A stretch of DNA of 25,137 nucleotides from UBA1189 sp045126595 (lineage in GTDB: Bacteria > Bacteroidota > Bacteroidia > Bacteroidales > Bacteroidaceae). The stretch is from NCBI GenBank assembly GCA_045126595.1, contig JBGVOS010000046.1, positions 1-25,137 of the forward strand, read 5' to 3'. A program made the position numbers and the translations under genes. The stretch's first letter is position 1, and each line of letters opens with the position of its first letter. Positions 14,852 through 22,498 of the stretch are shown here, piece after piece. The notes beneath the pieces were generated by a model that did no database searches, had not been told where the DNA came from, and saw nothing but the letters and a program-made list of their open reading frames with translations.

Positions 14852-15709
14852 ATGGAAGCGTTGAATGAGAACCGTAATGAGGTGCGTGCAGAGTATATCC
14901 GCCGTATCGAGATAGAGGCACTGTGGGGCCGCAAGCACAAGCATATCGTGTGGGACCTGCGCCGCGATGTGAACATACTGAGCGGTGTGAACGGCATAGG
15001 CAAGTCGACCATCCTGAACCGAGCAGCCGAGCAGCTGGACCATCTGGCCGGTGGCGTCGATGTCGATGTACGTAATCTCGAGGGCGTGAAGATGACTTTC
15101 TACCCCGAGGAGGCTACGACGATACACTTCGACGTGATACGCAGCTTTGACCGCCCGCTCTTCCACAGCAACCTCGCCGAGAAGATGGCGGACAAGAACG
15201 TGAAGACCGAGCTCGACTGGCAGCTCTACCAGCTGCAACGCCGCTACCTCGACTATCAGGTGAACATCGGTAACCGCATCATCGAACTGCTCTCATCGGG
15301 CAACCCCGAAGACCAGCTCAAGGCTGCCGAGGTATCGTACCCCAAGCGCCGCTTCCAGGACCTCGCCGACGAACTCTTTGCCGAAACAGGAAAGAAGATC
15401 ATCCGCTCGAAGAACGAAATCGTATTCGAGCAGGAGGGCGAACAGCTGCTCCCCTACCGTCTCTCGAGCGGAGAGAAGCAGATGCTGGTCATCCTGCTCA
15501 CCGTACTCGTACAGGACAAGCAGCCCTGCGTGCTCCTCATGGACGAACCCGAGGTGTCGCTCCACATCGAATGGCAGCAGCGCATCATCAGCATCATACG
15601 CGAGATGAACCCCAACGCACAAATCATACTCACCACCCACTCGCCCGCCGTCGTCATGGGCGGATGGATGGATGCGGTGACCGAAGTGACGGACATTACG
15701 ATTGTTTAA
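14852..15709 (+). CDS. ABC-type AAA ATPase, partner of DUF4435 (PARIS AriA-like)
   Basis: 285 aa, soluble. Walker A is GVNGIGKS (45-52), the ABC-like signature is LSSGEKQML (204-212), Walker B is VLLMDEPE (227-234) with the catalytic-type E232, and the H-loop is TTHSPA (H263). Between them is a helical segment (about 110-180). The architecture is that of AAA_15/AAA_21 ATPases of the SMC/OLD class, not a transporter component; no transmembrane partner is near. The next gene encodes a DUF4435 protein, and the AAA_15 plus DUF4435 pair is the make-up of the PARIS anti-phage system (AriA and AriB). The present protein is shorter than AriA as I recall it, so it may be a reduced relative or a housekeeping branch found in many Bacteroidales. 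Its ATG is well placed after a putative -7 box. Confidence 0.85.
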   Translation: MEALNENRNEVRAEYIRRIEIEALWGRKHKHIVWDLRRDVNILSGVNGIGKSTILNRAAEQLDHLAGGVDVDVRNLEGVKMTFYPEEATTIHFDVIRSFDRPLFHSNLAEKMADKNVKTELDWQLYQLQRRYLDYQVNIGNRIIELLSSGNPEDQLKAAEVSYPKRRFQDLADELFAETGKKIIRSKNEIVFEQEGEQLLPYRLSSGEKQMLVILLTVLVQDKQPCVLLMDEPEVSLHIEWQQRIISIIREMNPNAQIILTTHSPAVVMGGWMDAVTEVTDITIV

Positions 15710-15710
15710 T

Positions 15711-15803
15711 CAATTCTGAATGGTGAATTTTGAATTATGAATTGCCATCCGGACGGAAAGCGCAGTTCCTTAATTCAGAATTCAGAACTCAGAACTCAGA
15801 ATC
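15711..15803. repeat. TTCTGAA/TTCAGAA repeat run with inverted halves
   Basis: Left half: AATTCTGAATGGTGAATTTTGAATTATGAATT (about 15712-15743, described in parts). Right half: TTCAGAATTCAGAACTCAGA units (15774-15802). The halves are roughly inverted and enclose about 30 nt of GC-richer sequence. It fills the 101-bp gap between the ATPase stop and the likely DUF4435 start. Confidence 0.65.
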
Positions 15804-15810
15804 CCAAGAC

Positions 15811-16815
15811 GTGGCCAAACGACTGACACAGAACGTAACCTCGCTCTACATAGAAGCAGCCAACAGCCTGCGCCCCAAGGCGGCACGCAAGCGCATCGTG
15901 GCCTATGTGGAGAGCTACGACGACGTGTCGTTCTGGAGCCATCTGCTCGGCGAGTACAACACGGAGAAATACTATTTCCAGGTGATGCTCCCCTCGAAGA
16001 CCACGCTCGCCAAAGGCAAGAAGGTGGCCATGATGAACGAGCTGGGCCTCGGCCTCGGCGGACACATGATAGCCTGCGTAGACAGCGACTACGACTACCT
16101 GCTGCAAGGCAGGACCAGCACCTCGCACCGCATCATTAGCAGCCCCTACGTGCTGCACACCTATACCTACGCCATCGAGAACTACCAGTGCTATGCCCCG
16201 AGCCTCCACAGCGTGTGTGTGCAGAGCACGCTCAACGACCGGCAGATGATTGACTTCGAGGCCTTCTTCCGCCTCTACTCGCAGATTATCTACCCGCTCT
16301 TCCTTTGGAACATCTGGTTCTACCGCAAGCGCAACCTCTCGGTATTCTCCATGCAGGACTTCTGCCACGTCGTACGCCTCGACCCCGTAAGCGTACCCCA
16401 TCCCGAGGACACGCTGGAACAGCTCCGCATCCGCGTGGAGAAGAAGCGTGCGTGGCTCACCCGTCGCTATCCCCATGCCCTGCCCGACCTTGAAATCATG
16501 AAACCCGAGCTGGAGCAACTGGGCGTGACCCCCGACAACACCTACCTCTTCATCCAGGGCCATCACCTGAAGGAGAATGTGGTGATGAAGCTCCTCTCGC
16601 CCGTCTGCGTCCGCCTGCGCCGCGAGCGCGAAGGCGAGATACGCCACCTCGCCTGCCATGCACAGCAATACCGCAACGAACTCACCGCCTACCACCGCAG
16701 CCTGCAGACCATAGAATCCATCCTGCGCAAGAATACCGACTACGAGGAAGCACCCACCTATGCCATGATACGCCGCGACGTAGAGCAGCTGATATCACTC
16801 CTGCCAAAAGAATAG
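15811..16815 (+). CDS. DUF4435 TOPRIM-like protein (PARIS AriB-like)
   Basis: 334 aa from GTG 15811. The open frame reaches back to a TTG at 15730, but the extra 27 residues (such as FLNSEFRTQNSESQ) are translations of the repeat run, so the start after the repeat is preferred; VAKRLTQNVTSLYIEAANSL is a natural family N terminus. Residues 32-42 (YVESYDDVSFW, E34) and 89-97 (CVDSDYDYL, D91/D93/D95) form a TOPRIM-like acidic set, as in the DUF4435 domain. Also present: MLPSKTTLAKGKK (59-71), YAIENYQCY (120-128) and IQGHH near residue 248. In PARIS, AriB is a TOPRIM nuclease released by AriA when a phage anti-restriction protein is sensed, and cuts host tRNA; whether that applies here is inference. 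Confidence 0.83.
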   Translation: MAKRLTQNVTSLYIEAANSLRPKAARKRIVAYVESYDDVSFWSHLLGEYNTEKYYFQVMLPSKTTLAKGKKVAMMNELGLGLGGHMIACVDSDYDYLLQGRTSTSHRIISSPYVLHTYTYAIENYQCYAPSLHSVCVQSTLNDRQMIDFEAFFRLYSQIIYPLFLWNIWFYRKRNLSVFSMQDFCHVVRLDPVSVPHPEDTLEQLRIRVEKKRAWLTRRYPHALPDLEIMKPELEQLGVTPDNTYLFIQGHHLKENVVMKLLSPVCVRLRREREGEIRHLACHAQQYRNELTAYHRSLQTIESILRKNTDYEEAPTYAMIRRDVEQLISLLPKE

Positions 16816-16832
16816 GGGAATAAGTCAATACC

Positions 16833-16848
16833 TATCGTGCAAACGATA
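16833..16848. terminator. Small hairpin between convergent genes
   Basis: TATCGT-GCAA-ACGATA: a 6-bp perfect stem with a GNRA tetraloop in the 44-bp gap between the DUF4435 and M16 genes. It could be a weak bidirectional terminator; no T-run is attached. Confidence 0.4.
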
Positions 16849-16859
16849 CTCCTCCTTGT

Positions 16860-18083
16860 CTACCGATAGATAAGCACACTCAAGTTGTCCTGCCCTAACA
16901 GCTCGTTGGCTATGTCCCATAGTTCCTTGGCCGTGAGCGCCTCGATGCGACGATAGAGGGCTTCAAGCCCCTCGTACTTGCCATAGTGGAGATAGGCCTT
17001 GGCCATGCCGAGGGCCGTGCTCTCAAAATTGTCCGAGGCCACGCCCACCTGCCCGATGAGCTGCTTCTTGGCAGCCGAGAGCTGGAGCGTGGTGAGCGGC
17101 TGATGGCGCAGGCGGTCAAGTTCCTTCAGGGTGAGTTCGATGCAGCGGTCGGCATCGCGAGCATCGGTGCCGAAATAGATATTGAAGACACCCGTGTCGG
17201 TGTAGCTCGTGAGGTTGCTCTCGACGTTGTATACCAGCCCCGAGTGTTCGCGCAGGGCGAGGTTGAGGCGGCTGTTCATGCCGGGGCCGCCGAGCATATT
17301 ATTTAACAGGTACAGTCCCGTGCGGCGCTTGTCGCCCGAAGGGTAGCCCACGCAGCCCAGCATCACGTGTGTCTGATGGGTGCGGCGCGTCTGCTCCACC
17401 TTACAGGGTGTGTAGGGGGGCGGTGCCGTGCGGTTCCTGTTGGGACAACCCGAGGGAAGGTCTGCCGTGAAGCGCTCGGCCCACAGGACGATACGGCTGA
17501 AGGGGATGTTGCCATAGACGAAGAGGACGGCATTGGCAGGGTGGTAGTAGCGGTCAGCAAAGCTACGAGCATGAGTGGGATTGAGGCGACGCACATGGCG
17601 CGGCGTGCCGAGGATGTTGTGCCCGAGAGCGTGTCCGCGGAAGAGAATCTCCTCGAAGTCATCAAAGATGAGTTCGGCAGGGTTGTCCTCGTAGCAGCCT
17701 ATCTCTTCGAGGATGACGCCGCGCTCCTTCTCCATCTCGTGTTGGGGGAAGGTGCTACGGAAGACGATGTCGGTGAGGAGCTCGAGGGCACGGGTGAAGT
17801 CTTTCTTCAGGAAGGCCGAGTAGATGACCGTCTCCTCCTTGTTGGTATAGGCATTGAGGTCTCCCCCGACATTTTCCATGCGGTTGAGGATGTGCCAGGC
17901 GCGGCGCTTTGTCGTTCCCTTGAAGAGCATGTGCTCCACGAAGTGGGCCAAACCTGCCTCGTGAGGTTGCTCGTCGCGTGTGCCGGCATCAATGGCATAG
18001 CCACAGTAGGCCACCGGAGTGGGCGACGGGGTGTGTATGATGCGCAGGCCGTTGGCCAGCGTAGTGGTGTTGCAGGGGGGCAT
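16860..18083 (-). CDS. M16 family zinc metallopeptidase (processing-peptidase-like)
   Basis: 407 aa, the size of single-half M16B peptidases. The inverted zinc motif HFVEH (H47, E50, H51) is followed 76 residues later by E127 in ILEEIGCYEDNP, so the protein should be catalytically active. The N-terminal half (about 1-220) holds the active site; the C-terminal half (about 235-407, VMLGCVGYPSGDKRRTGLYLLNNMLGG..., ...SRLNLALREHSGLVYNVES) is the second M16 fold that closes the chamber. No signal peptide is visible, so it is probably cytosolic, and the substrate is unknown. It begins 12 bp after the lipoprotein gene, so the two are likely cotranscribed. Confidence 0.93.
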   Translation of the reverse strand: MPPCNTTTLANGLRIIHTPSPTPVAYCGYAIDAGTRDEQPHEAGLAHFVEHMLFKGTTKRRAWHILNRMENVGGDLNAYTNKEETVIYSAFLKKDFTRALELLTDIVFRSTFPQHEMEKERGVILEEIGCYEDNPAELIFDDFEEILFRGHALGHNILGTPRHVRRLNPTHARSFADRYYHPANAVLFVYGNIPFSRIVLWAERFTADLPSGCPNRNRTAPPPYTPCKVEQTRRTHQTHVMLGCVGYPSGDKRRTGLYLLNNMLGGPGMNSRLNLALREHSGLVYNVESNLTSYTDTGVFNIYFGTDARDADRCIELTLKELDRLRHQPLTTLQLSAAKKQLIGQVGVASDNFESTALGMAKAYLHYGKYEGLEALYRRIEALTAKELWDIANELLGQDNLSVLIYR

Positions 18084-18095
18084 GATAGTGGTTCC

Positions 18096-20039
18096 TTATT
18101 TGTGTTGCTGACGCTGTTTCTGAGCTTCGCGCTCGGCATTCTTTGACTTGCGCTCCTTGGTCACCGATTTCTGTTTCTTCAGTTCATCAGGTTTCTGACG
18201 GTCGGTAGGCAGTGCCGTGGGGTTCCATTCCTGCACGTAATCCCAGTTCTCACGCATCTCAATCTTACCGGGGAAGTAGTATACTTCCTCAGCCTGATGC
18301 TTGTTCTCATATAGGCCAGTGTCCCACACGCCATTGCCGTTGCGGTCGTTGAAGACACGAATGTTGTAAGTGCCTGGATTGAGGAAGAAGAAGTCGGCCT
18401 GTCCCTTCACTACCCGCTGTTGGCGCACTACCTTCTCGCCACCGCCAAGCAACTGCACGGTATAGCCGGGCTGTGCGTTCTGTACGGTGAGATAGAAGGT
18501 GCTATACTTGTCGAGCGGCTTGAACTTGATCGGTGACTCCTGCTTCTTGGTGTGCAGTCCATAGAGTCCTACGAAAGCGGCCGAGTCAATCGCGACCTTA
18601 TACTCCACACCGGGCCTCCACTCGCCCAGCAGTTCGTATCCCATAAGCTCGTGTTTGCGCTGGCGGAACACATGGGGCTCGTTGACCCAAAGGGTATCGA
18701 CCTTCTTATAGAGGTGTATGGCCCTTTCGTCGTACTCTACGACAGGCTCATCGAAGTCTATCTGTACGTTACTGTTAAGGCTCATGTTTGTACCCCCCTT
18801 TATCTTGATGCTCAGATACTTCTGTTCGGGTTTCGGTTCGGGGATGGTGTCGCCACGCTTCATACGTTTCTCACGCTCCTTCAAAGCCTCTTGACGCTTC
18901 TTCTCCTCCTCTTGCAGAATCTTTGCACGGGTTTTCTTGGGCACAAGGTTGAGCGTGTCGGTGCGCGGTACCAGTAGGCCTGCCGTGTCGGTATACTCGT
19001 AGGTGAGGGCAAACGAAAGGGTGTCCTGATAGAAGACGAGCGTATCTTTCATCCAATAGGTGATGCTGTCGTAGTCAAGGCTTGTCTGCACAATATAGGA
19101 GTCCTCCTCGGGGAAGTTGAGCGGAGTGAGCAGTGGCAGGCTATCGGCACCAAGCGAGAAGAAGATGGAGAAACGGTTCAAGTCTGTGCGCTCGGCCTTG
19201 GTGAGATAGCGCTGTGTGGGAGCCTCAGTGAAGGCCAGCAGCACCAGGTCATCAGGCAGGTAGTGCACACGAGGTACGGTGCGTATGGTATCGATAGTCA
19301 GCGAGTCAATCCACGTGGTATCCTGATGCATGCGAATCTCCGTAGTAGGCACTACCAATGAGTCAAGGAAGGCAATCATCTCGTTCTTCTGGTCGAACAT
19401 GAAGTTCTGATTGGCATCCTGCAACGCATAGGCACGATAGCTTCCTGGGGCAATGCCACAGATGGTGAAGCGACCGTCAGCATCGGTGCGCGACACGCGG
19501 TCGAAGGGTTTCTTGTTGAAAGCACTGTCGGCAAGGTCACTGTGCAGACCCACCAGAATGCCCTTTATCGGCTCCAGGTTGGAGGCATTGAGCACGGTAC
19601 CTGACACGGCCAGCGTATCTATCCGGTCGCCCGTAGAGAACAGAAAGGCGAAGTTCCCCAGAGGGTTGCCCTCATTGTAGTCTACGATAGCATCGCTGAA
19701 ATCGATGCTGTAGGTTGTATTGGTCTTCAGCGAATCATCAAGCTGTACCACAATCTTCTTCCCGTTGGTTCTGATAACGGGTGGCGTAATCTGTGGAGGC
19801 GAGATAACTACCTTCTCGGCAGCCTTCTCTATCTTGATGAACTCATCGAACTCGAGTGTCACCCGCTTGTCCTTCACGCCCAAAGCAAAAGGCTCGGGCG
19901 TACTGCCAAGAAACACGGGGGGAGTCTCGTCGTAAGGGCCTCCGTCGGGCGAACCAATAGAGGCGCAAGCGGCAACCAACAATACCGCAAAAACAAAAAT
20001 CGCTATATGCTTTATCTTTTTGTGCATCTTTACCTTCAT
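18096..20039 (-). CDS. Lipoprotein with Ig-like (Big_5) and carboxypeptidase-regulatory-like domains
   Basis: 647 aa from ATG 20039 (ATG 20027 also possible). The frame opens up to 20111, but the promoter box at 20058-20065 lies inside that extension. A basic N terminus and hydrophobic stretch end in lipobox LVAAC (C25), so it is a lipoprotein. Residues about 38-135 are a Big_5/SbsA Ig-like domain (PPVFLGSTPEPFALG...TLEFDEFIKIEK). Residues about 150-225 resemble a carboxypeptidase-regulatory/SdrD-B fold (VSGTVLNASNLEPIKG...DADGRFTICGIAPGSYRAYAL). The middle is helical and highly charged (EEEKKRQEALKEREKRMKRGD), and the C-terminal tail is Lys/Arg/Gln-rich. Function unknown; Ig-like lipoproteins of this kind are widespread in Bacteroidetes. 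Confidence 0.88.
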   Translation of the reverse strand: MKVKMHKKIKHIAIFVFAVLLVAACASIGSPDGGPYDETPPVFLGSTPEPFALGVKDKRVTLEFDEFIKIEKAAEKVVISPPQITPPVIRTNGKKIVVQLDDSLKTNTTYSIDFSDAIVDYNEGNPLGNFAFLFSTGDRIDTLAVSGTVLNASNLEPIKGILVGLHSDLADSAFNKKPFDRVSRTDADGRFTICGIAPGSYRAYALQDANQNFMFDQKNEMIAFLDSLVVPTTEIRMHQDTTWIDSLTIDTIRTVPRVHYLPDDLVLLAFTEAPTQRYLTKAERTDLNRFSIFFSLGADSLPLLTPLNFPEEDSYIVQTSLDYDSITYWMKDTLVFYQDTLSFALTYEYTDTAGLLVPRTDTLNLVPKKTRAKILQEEEKKRQEALKEREKRMKRGDTIPEPKPEQKYLSIKIKGGTNMSLNSNVQIDFDEPVVEYDERAIHLYKKVDTLWVNEPHVFRQRKHELMGYELLGEWRPGVEYKVAIDSAAFVGLYGLHTKKQESPIKFKPLDKYSTFYLTVQNAQPGYTVQLLGGGEKVVRQQRVVKGQADFFFLNPGTYNIRVFNDRNGNGVWDTGLYENKHQAEEVYYFPGKIEMRENWDYVQEWNPTALPTDRQKPDELKKQKSVTKERKSKNAEREAQKQRQQHK

Positions 20040-20057
20040 GAATTTCTTCTTTGTCTG

Positions 20058-20065
20058 CAAAGATA
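20058..20065 (-). promoter_or_regulatory. -7 box of the Ig-like lipoprotein/M16 unit
   Basis: TATCTTTG on the minus strand, an exact TAnnTTTG, 18 nt ahead of ATG 20039. The upstream element is less clear (CTTTAT near 20083-20088). Confidence 0.65.
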
Positions 20066-20193
20066 CAAAGAAACGAGCGAGAAATATAAAGTTTACTTTA
20101 ATATTTATCACAGCGAGTGCTAAGTATCTTAGAGCTTACCTCAAAGACACGACAAAAAGACGATTAAACGAAGATATACTATATCTATCAGTC

Positions 20194-20240
20194 CAGAGCC
20201 TTCTGGACTCGAGTCCAAAAGGCTTCAAACTCAAGTCCAG
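20194..20240. repeat. Palindrome with repeated AGTCCAG downstream of spt
   Basis: AGCCTT-c-TGGACTC (20197-20210) pairs with GAGTCCA-a-AAGGCT (20211-20224), a 28-nt near-perfect palindrome. AGTCCAG recurs at 20190-20196 and 20234-20240, and a looser CAGTTCAG follows at 20255. Minus-strand transcription of spt would form the hairpin, but no T-run follows. The rest of the 20112-20258 gap has nothing else that I can recognise. Confidence 0.6.
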
Positions 20241-20258
20241 ACAAAGCTGGATTACAGT

Positions 20259-21467
20259 TCAGGAAGCTCTAAACGGAGTATTCAAAGGAATATCAAGCGC
20301 TCTGAAACACTTCTGCATCTTCTCCAAGGCATAGTCCACCTGCGCTTTGGTGTGGGTAGCCATCAGCGAGAAGCGGATGAGTGTGTCCGATGAGGCACAG
20401 GCCGGCGGTACGACAGGGTTTACAAAGATGCCCTCGTCGAAGAGCATGCGGGTGACGAGGAAGGTCTTCTCCATATCCCTCACATAGAGCGGGATGATGG
20501 GCGTTTCGGTAGCGCCTATCTCGAAGCCCAAGGTACGGAAACCGTCGAGGGCATAGCGCGTAATCTTCCACAGGTGTTCCTGGCGTTCGGGTTCCTCCTG
20601 CATGATGTGCAACGCCTCCAAGGCGGCTGCCGTGGCAGCCGGAGTGAGCGAGGCGCTGAAGATGTAGGAGCGCGAGTTGTGGCGCAGGTAGTTGATGATA
20701 TCCCTGTCTGATGCGATGAAGCCGCCTATCGAAGCAAACGACTTGCTGAAGGTTCCCATGATGAGGTCTACATCGTCGGCCACGCCAAAGTGGTGACAGG
20801 TGCCGCGACCGCCATGGCCCAGCACACCGAAGCCGTGGGCCTCATCGACCATGATATTGGCATTGTACTTGCGGGCCAGACGCACAATCTCGGGTAAATT
20901 GGCGATATCACCCTCCATGGAGAAGACTCCGTCGGTGACGATGAGTTTGATGGCCCCAGAGTGGCAGCGGGCCAACTCGCGCTCGAGGGAGCGCATGTCG
21001 TTGTGCCTGTACTTGCGCGGTGTGGAGAACGAGAGACGTCGCCCCTCCACGATGGAGGCGTGGTCCAGCTCGTCGCAGAGGACATAGTCTTCGCGGCCGG
21101 TCACACAGGACACCACACCGAGGTTCACCTGGAAGCCCGTGGAATAGACCATCACATCCTCCTTGCCTACCCATTGGGCCAGTTCATGCTCGAGTTGCAG
21201 GTGCAGGTCGATGGTACCGTTGAGGAAGCGCGAGCCTGCACAGCCCGTTCCATACTTGCGGGTAGCCTCGATGGAGGCGGCTATCACGCGAGGATGGTTG
21301 GTGAGTCCGAGGTAGGAGTTGGAGCCGAACATCAGCACCCGACGGCCGTTCATCATGACCTCGGTGTCCTGTTCACTCTCGATACTGCGGAAGTAGGGGT
21401 ATACGCCCCGTGCCTTGATTTGTTGTGGCAAGTCATAGCGTGCCATACGTTTGCGTAGTAAGTTCAT
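20259..21467 (-). CDS. spt: Serine palmitoyltransferase (PLP-dependent, alpha-oxoamine synthase family)
   Basis: 402 aa. Spt condenses serine with a long-chain acyl-CoA (or acyl-ACP) to 3-ketosphinganine, the first step of bacterial sphingolipid synthesis. PLP-site residues are present: H136 in DELDHASIV (ring stacking), D208 and H211 in VDEAHGFGVLG, and the Schiff-base lysine K242 in GTFSKSFASIGGF. YDLPQQIKARGVYPYFRSIE at the N terminus, LMFGSNSYLGL, GSRFLNGTIDLH, YRHNDM and VNPVVPPACASSDTLIRFSLMATHTK agree with my memory of Bacteroides Spt rather than KBL or BioF, which share the fold. The last residues (TPFRAS) lie next to palindromic sequence. The neighbours are not sphingolipid genes. 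No clear promoter box was seen upstream of 21467. Confidence 0.9.
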   Translation of the reverse strand: MNLLRKRMARYDLPQQIKARGVYPYFRSIESEQDTEVMMNGRRVLMFGSNSYLGLTNHPRVIAASIEATRKYGTGCAGSRFLNGTIDLHLQLEHELAQWVGKEDVMVYSTGFQVNLGVVSCVTGREDYVLCDELDHASIVEGRRLSFSTPRKYRHNDMRSLERELARCHSGAIKLIVTDGVFSMEGDIANLPEIVRLARKYNANIMVDEAHGFGVLGHGGRGTCHHFGVADDVDLIMGTFSKSFASIGGFIASDRDIINYLRHNSRSYIFSASLTPAATAAALEALHIMQEEPERQEHLWKITRYALDGFRTLGFEIGATETPIIPLYVRDMEKTFLVTRMLFDEGIFVNPVVPPACASSDTLIRFSLMATHTKAQVDYALEKMQKCFRALDIPLNTPFRAS

Positions 21468-21548
21468 ACCGAATCGCTTATGTTTTTTAATTATTGTAAC
21501 AGATTAGCAAAGGAGACAAGACTTGCAATCATAGAGTCTCCTCCGTTC

Positions 21549-21636
21549 GTGTCATGCTGAGCAACGCGAAGCATCTCGCATAGTGCATTGGAAAAGTCCC
21601 TGCGCGAGATTCTTCACTGCGTTCAGAATGACACGA
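21549..21636. repeat. GTCAT...ATGAC palindromic repeat element, copy 3
   Basis: CGTGTCATGCTGAGCAACGC at the left, TGCGTTCAGAATGACACG at the right, and the centre CGCATAGTGC...AGTCCCTGCGCGAG. Nearly identical to copy 2 (10109-10193) in the opposite orientation. It lies between spt and the tRNA methyltransferase; the 21468-21733 gap holds nothing else I can recognise. Confidence 0.85.
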
Positions 21637-21733
21637 AAGAGTGCGCTCATTCATTGCGAACTCTTGTGACGCCTTCTACAGGAGGAATAACAAAAAAACT
21701 TGCGATTTGTTGGGATTCGCTAAAAATGTAGAA

Positions 21734-22498
21734 TTACATCTTCAAGTAGAAGTCCTCGACCAAGCGCACATACTCGGGGGTATACTGTCGCTGTGCATCG
21801 TGTATGCAAAGCGTCTCGATGGTGTGTGCCGCTCCCTCGCGACTGAAGGCCATGAGGATGCGCTTGGGCTTGCCTCCCTCGACAGGTACAACAATCGTCT
21901 GCCGTGTGGCAAAAAGCCCGCAACAGGCGGCACTGACAGTCATGTCGTGAGCGCGGTCATAAGGGATGACCACAGAGAGTTCGCCCTCAGGGGCCAACAG
22001 GCGGGCAGCGCTGCGTGCCAACTCATCAAAACTGAGCGTGTCGGTATGGCGGGCCATGGTACGCGCGGCATCAGGACTCTTCAGAGAGTTCTCGAAGAAG
22101 GGGGGATTGCAGAGAACGGCATCGAAGAGGAGTTTTGAATTCTGAATTCTGACTTCTGAATTATTACCGTTATCGTCCGTGTCATGTTGAAACAGAGTTG
22201 GCTTTAGCTCCCTCGCGTCTGCCTGCAGCACTTGGATACGCTTGCCCCAAGACGAGGCGGCAACGTTCTCTGCTGCCTGTGCCACGGCATCGGCATCGAG
22301 GTCTATGGCTACGACATCGGCCCGACTACGCTGGGCCGCCATGAGGGCTACAAGTCCCGTGCCTGTACCCATATCGAGGATGCGGTGGCAATGCTCCACA
22401 CGTGCCCATGCCCCGAGCAGCACCCCGTCGGTACCCACCTTCATGGCGCAACGCTCCTGCCAGATGGCAAACTGCTTGAATGTAAATGCTGGCTTCAA
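21734..22498 (-). CDS. tRNA1(Val) adenine-37 N6-methyltransferase-like protein, with in-frame insertion
   Basis: 254 aa. SAM-dependent methyltransferase: motif I DMGTGTG (42-48), AIDLDADA (64-71), catalytic NPPFFE (131-136). The N terminus FTFKQFAIWQERCAMKVGTDGVLLGAW is the TrmN6/YfiC signature, so it probably methylates A37 of tRNA1(Val). Since that signature must be included, the start is a TTG at 22498, which overlaps the TGA of the PAP2 gene (TTGA), a coupling arrangement. Residues 102-123 (FQHDTDDNGNNSEVRIQN and flanks) interrupt the usual run to the NPPF motif and are encoded by a repeat run at about 22130-22195. The fold probably tolerates it as a surface loop. The assignment to tRNA1(Val) is by family. 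Confidence 0.87.
   Translation of the reverse strand: MKPAFTFKQFAIWQERCAMKVGTDGVLLGAWARVEHCHRILDMGTGTGLVALMAAQRSRADVVAIDLDADAVAQAAENVAASSWGKRIQVLQADARELKPTLFQHDTDDNGNNSEVRIQNSKLLFDAVLCNPPFFENSLKSPDAARTMARHTDTLSFDELARSAARLLAPEGELSVVIPYDRAHDMTVSAACCGLFATRQTIVVPVEGGKPKRILMAFSREGAAHTIETLCIHDAQRQYTPEYVRLVEDFYLKM
22130..22195. repeat. In-frame repeat insertion in the tRNA methyltransferase
   Basis: The + strand has GAATTCTGAATTCTGACTTC and TGAATTATTA, then GTGTCATGTTGA, which resembles the head of the GTCAT...ATGAC element. 66 nt, a multiple of three, without a stop in the coding frame. Confidence 0.6.

Noticed and set aside
17367..18146. 259-codon + strand open frame
   Set aside because: Antisense of the M16 peptidase, which has its full zinc motif on the minus strand.
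20040..20111. N-terminal extension of the Ig-like lipoprotein
   Set aside because: It would precede the promoter box at 20058-20065 and bury the lipoprotein signal peptide.
20020..20334. 104-codon + strand open frame between the lipoprotein and spt
   Set aside because: It covers the lipoprotein start, its promoter and the palindrome zone; not coding-like.
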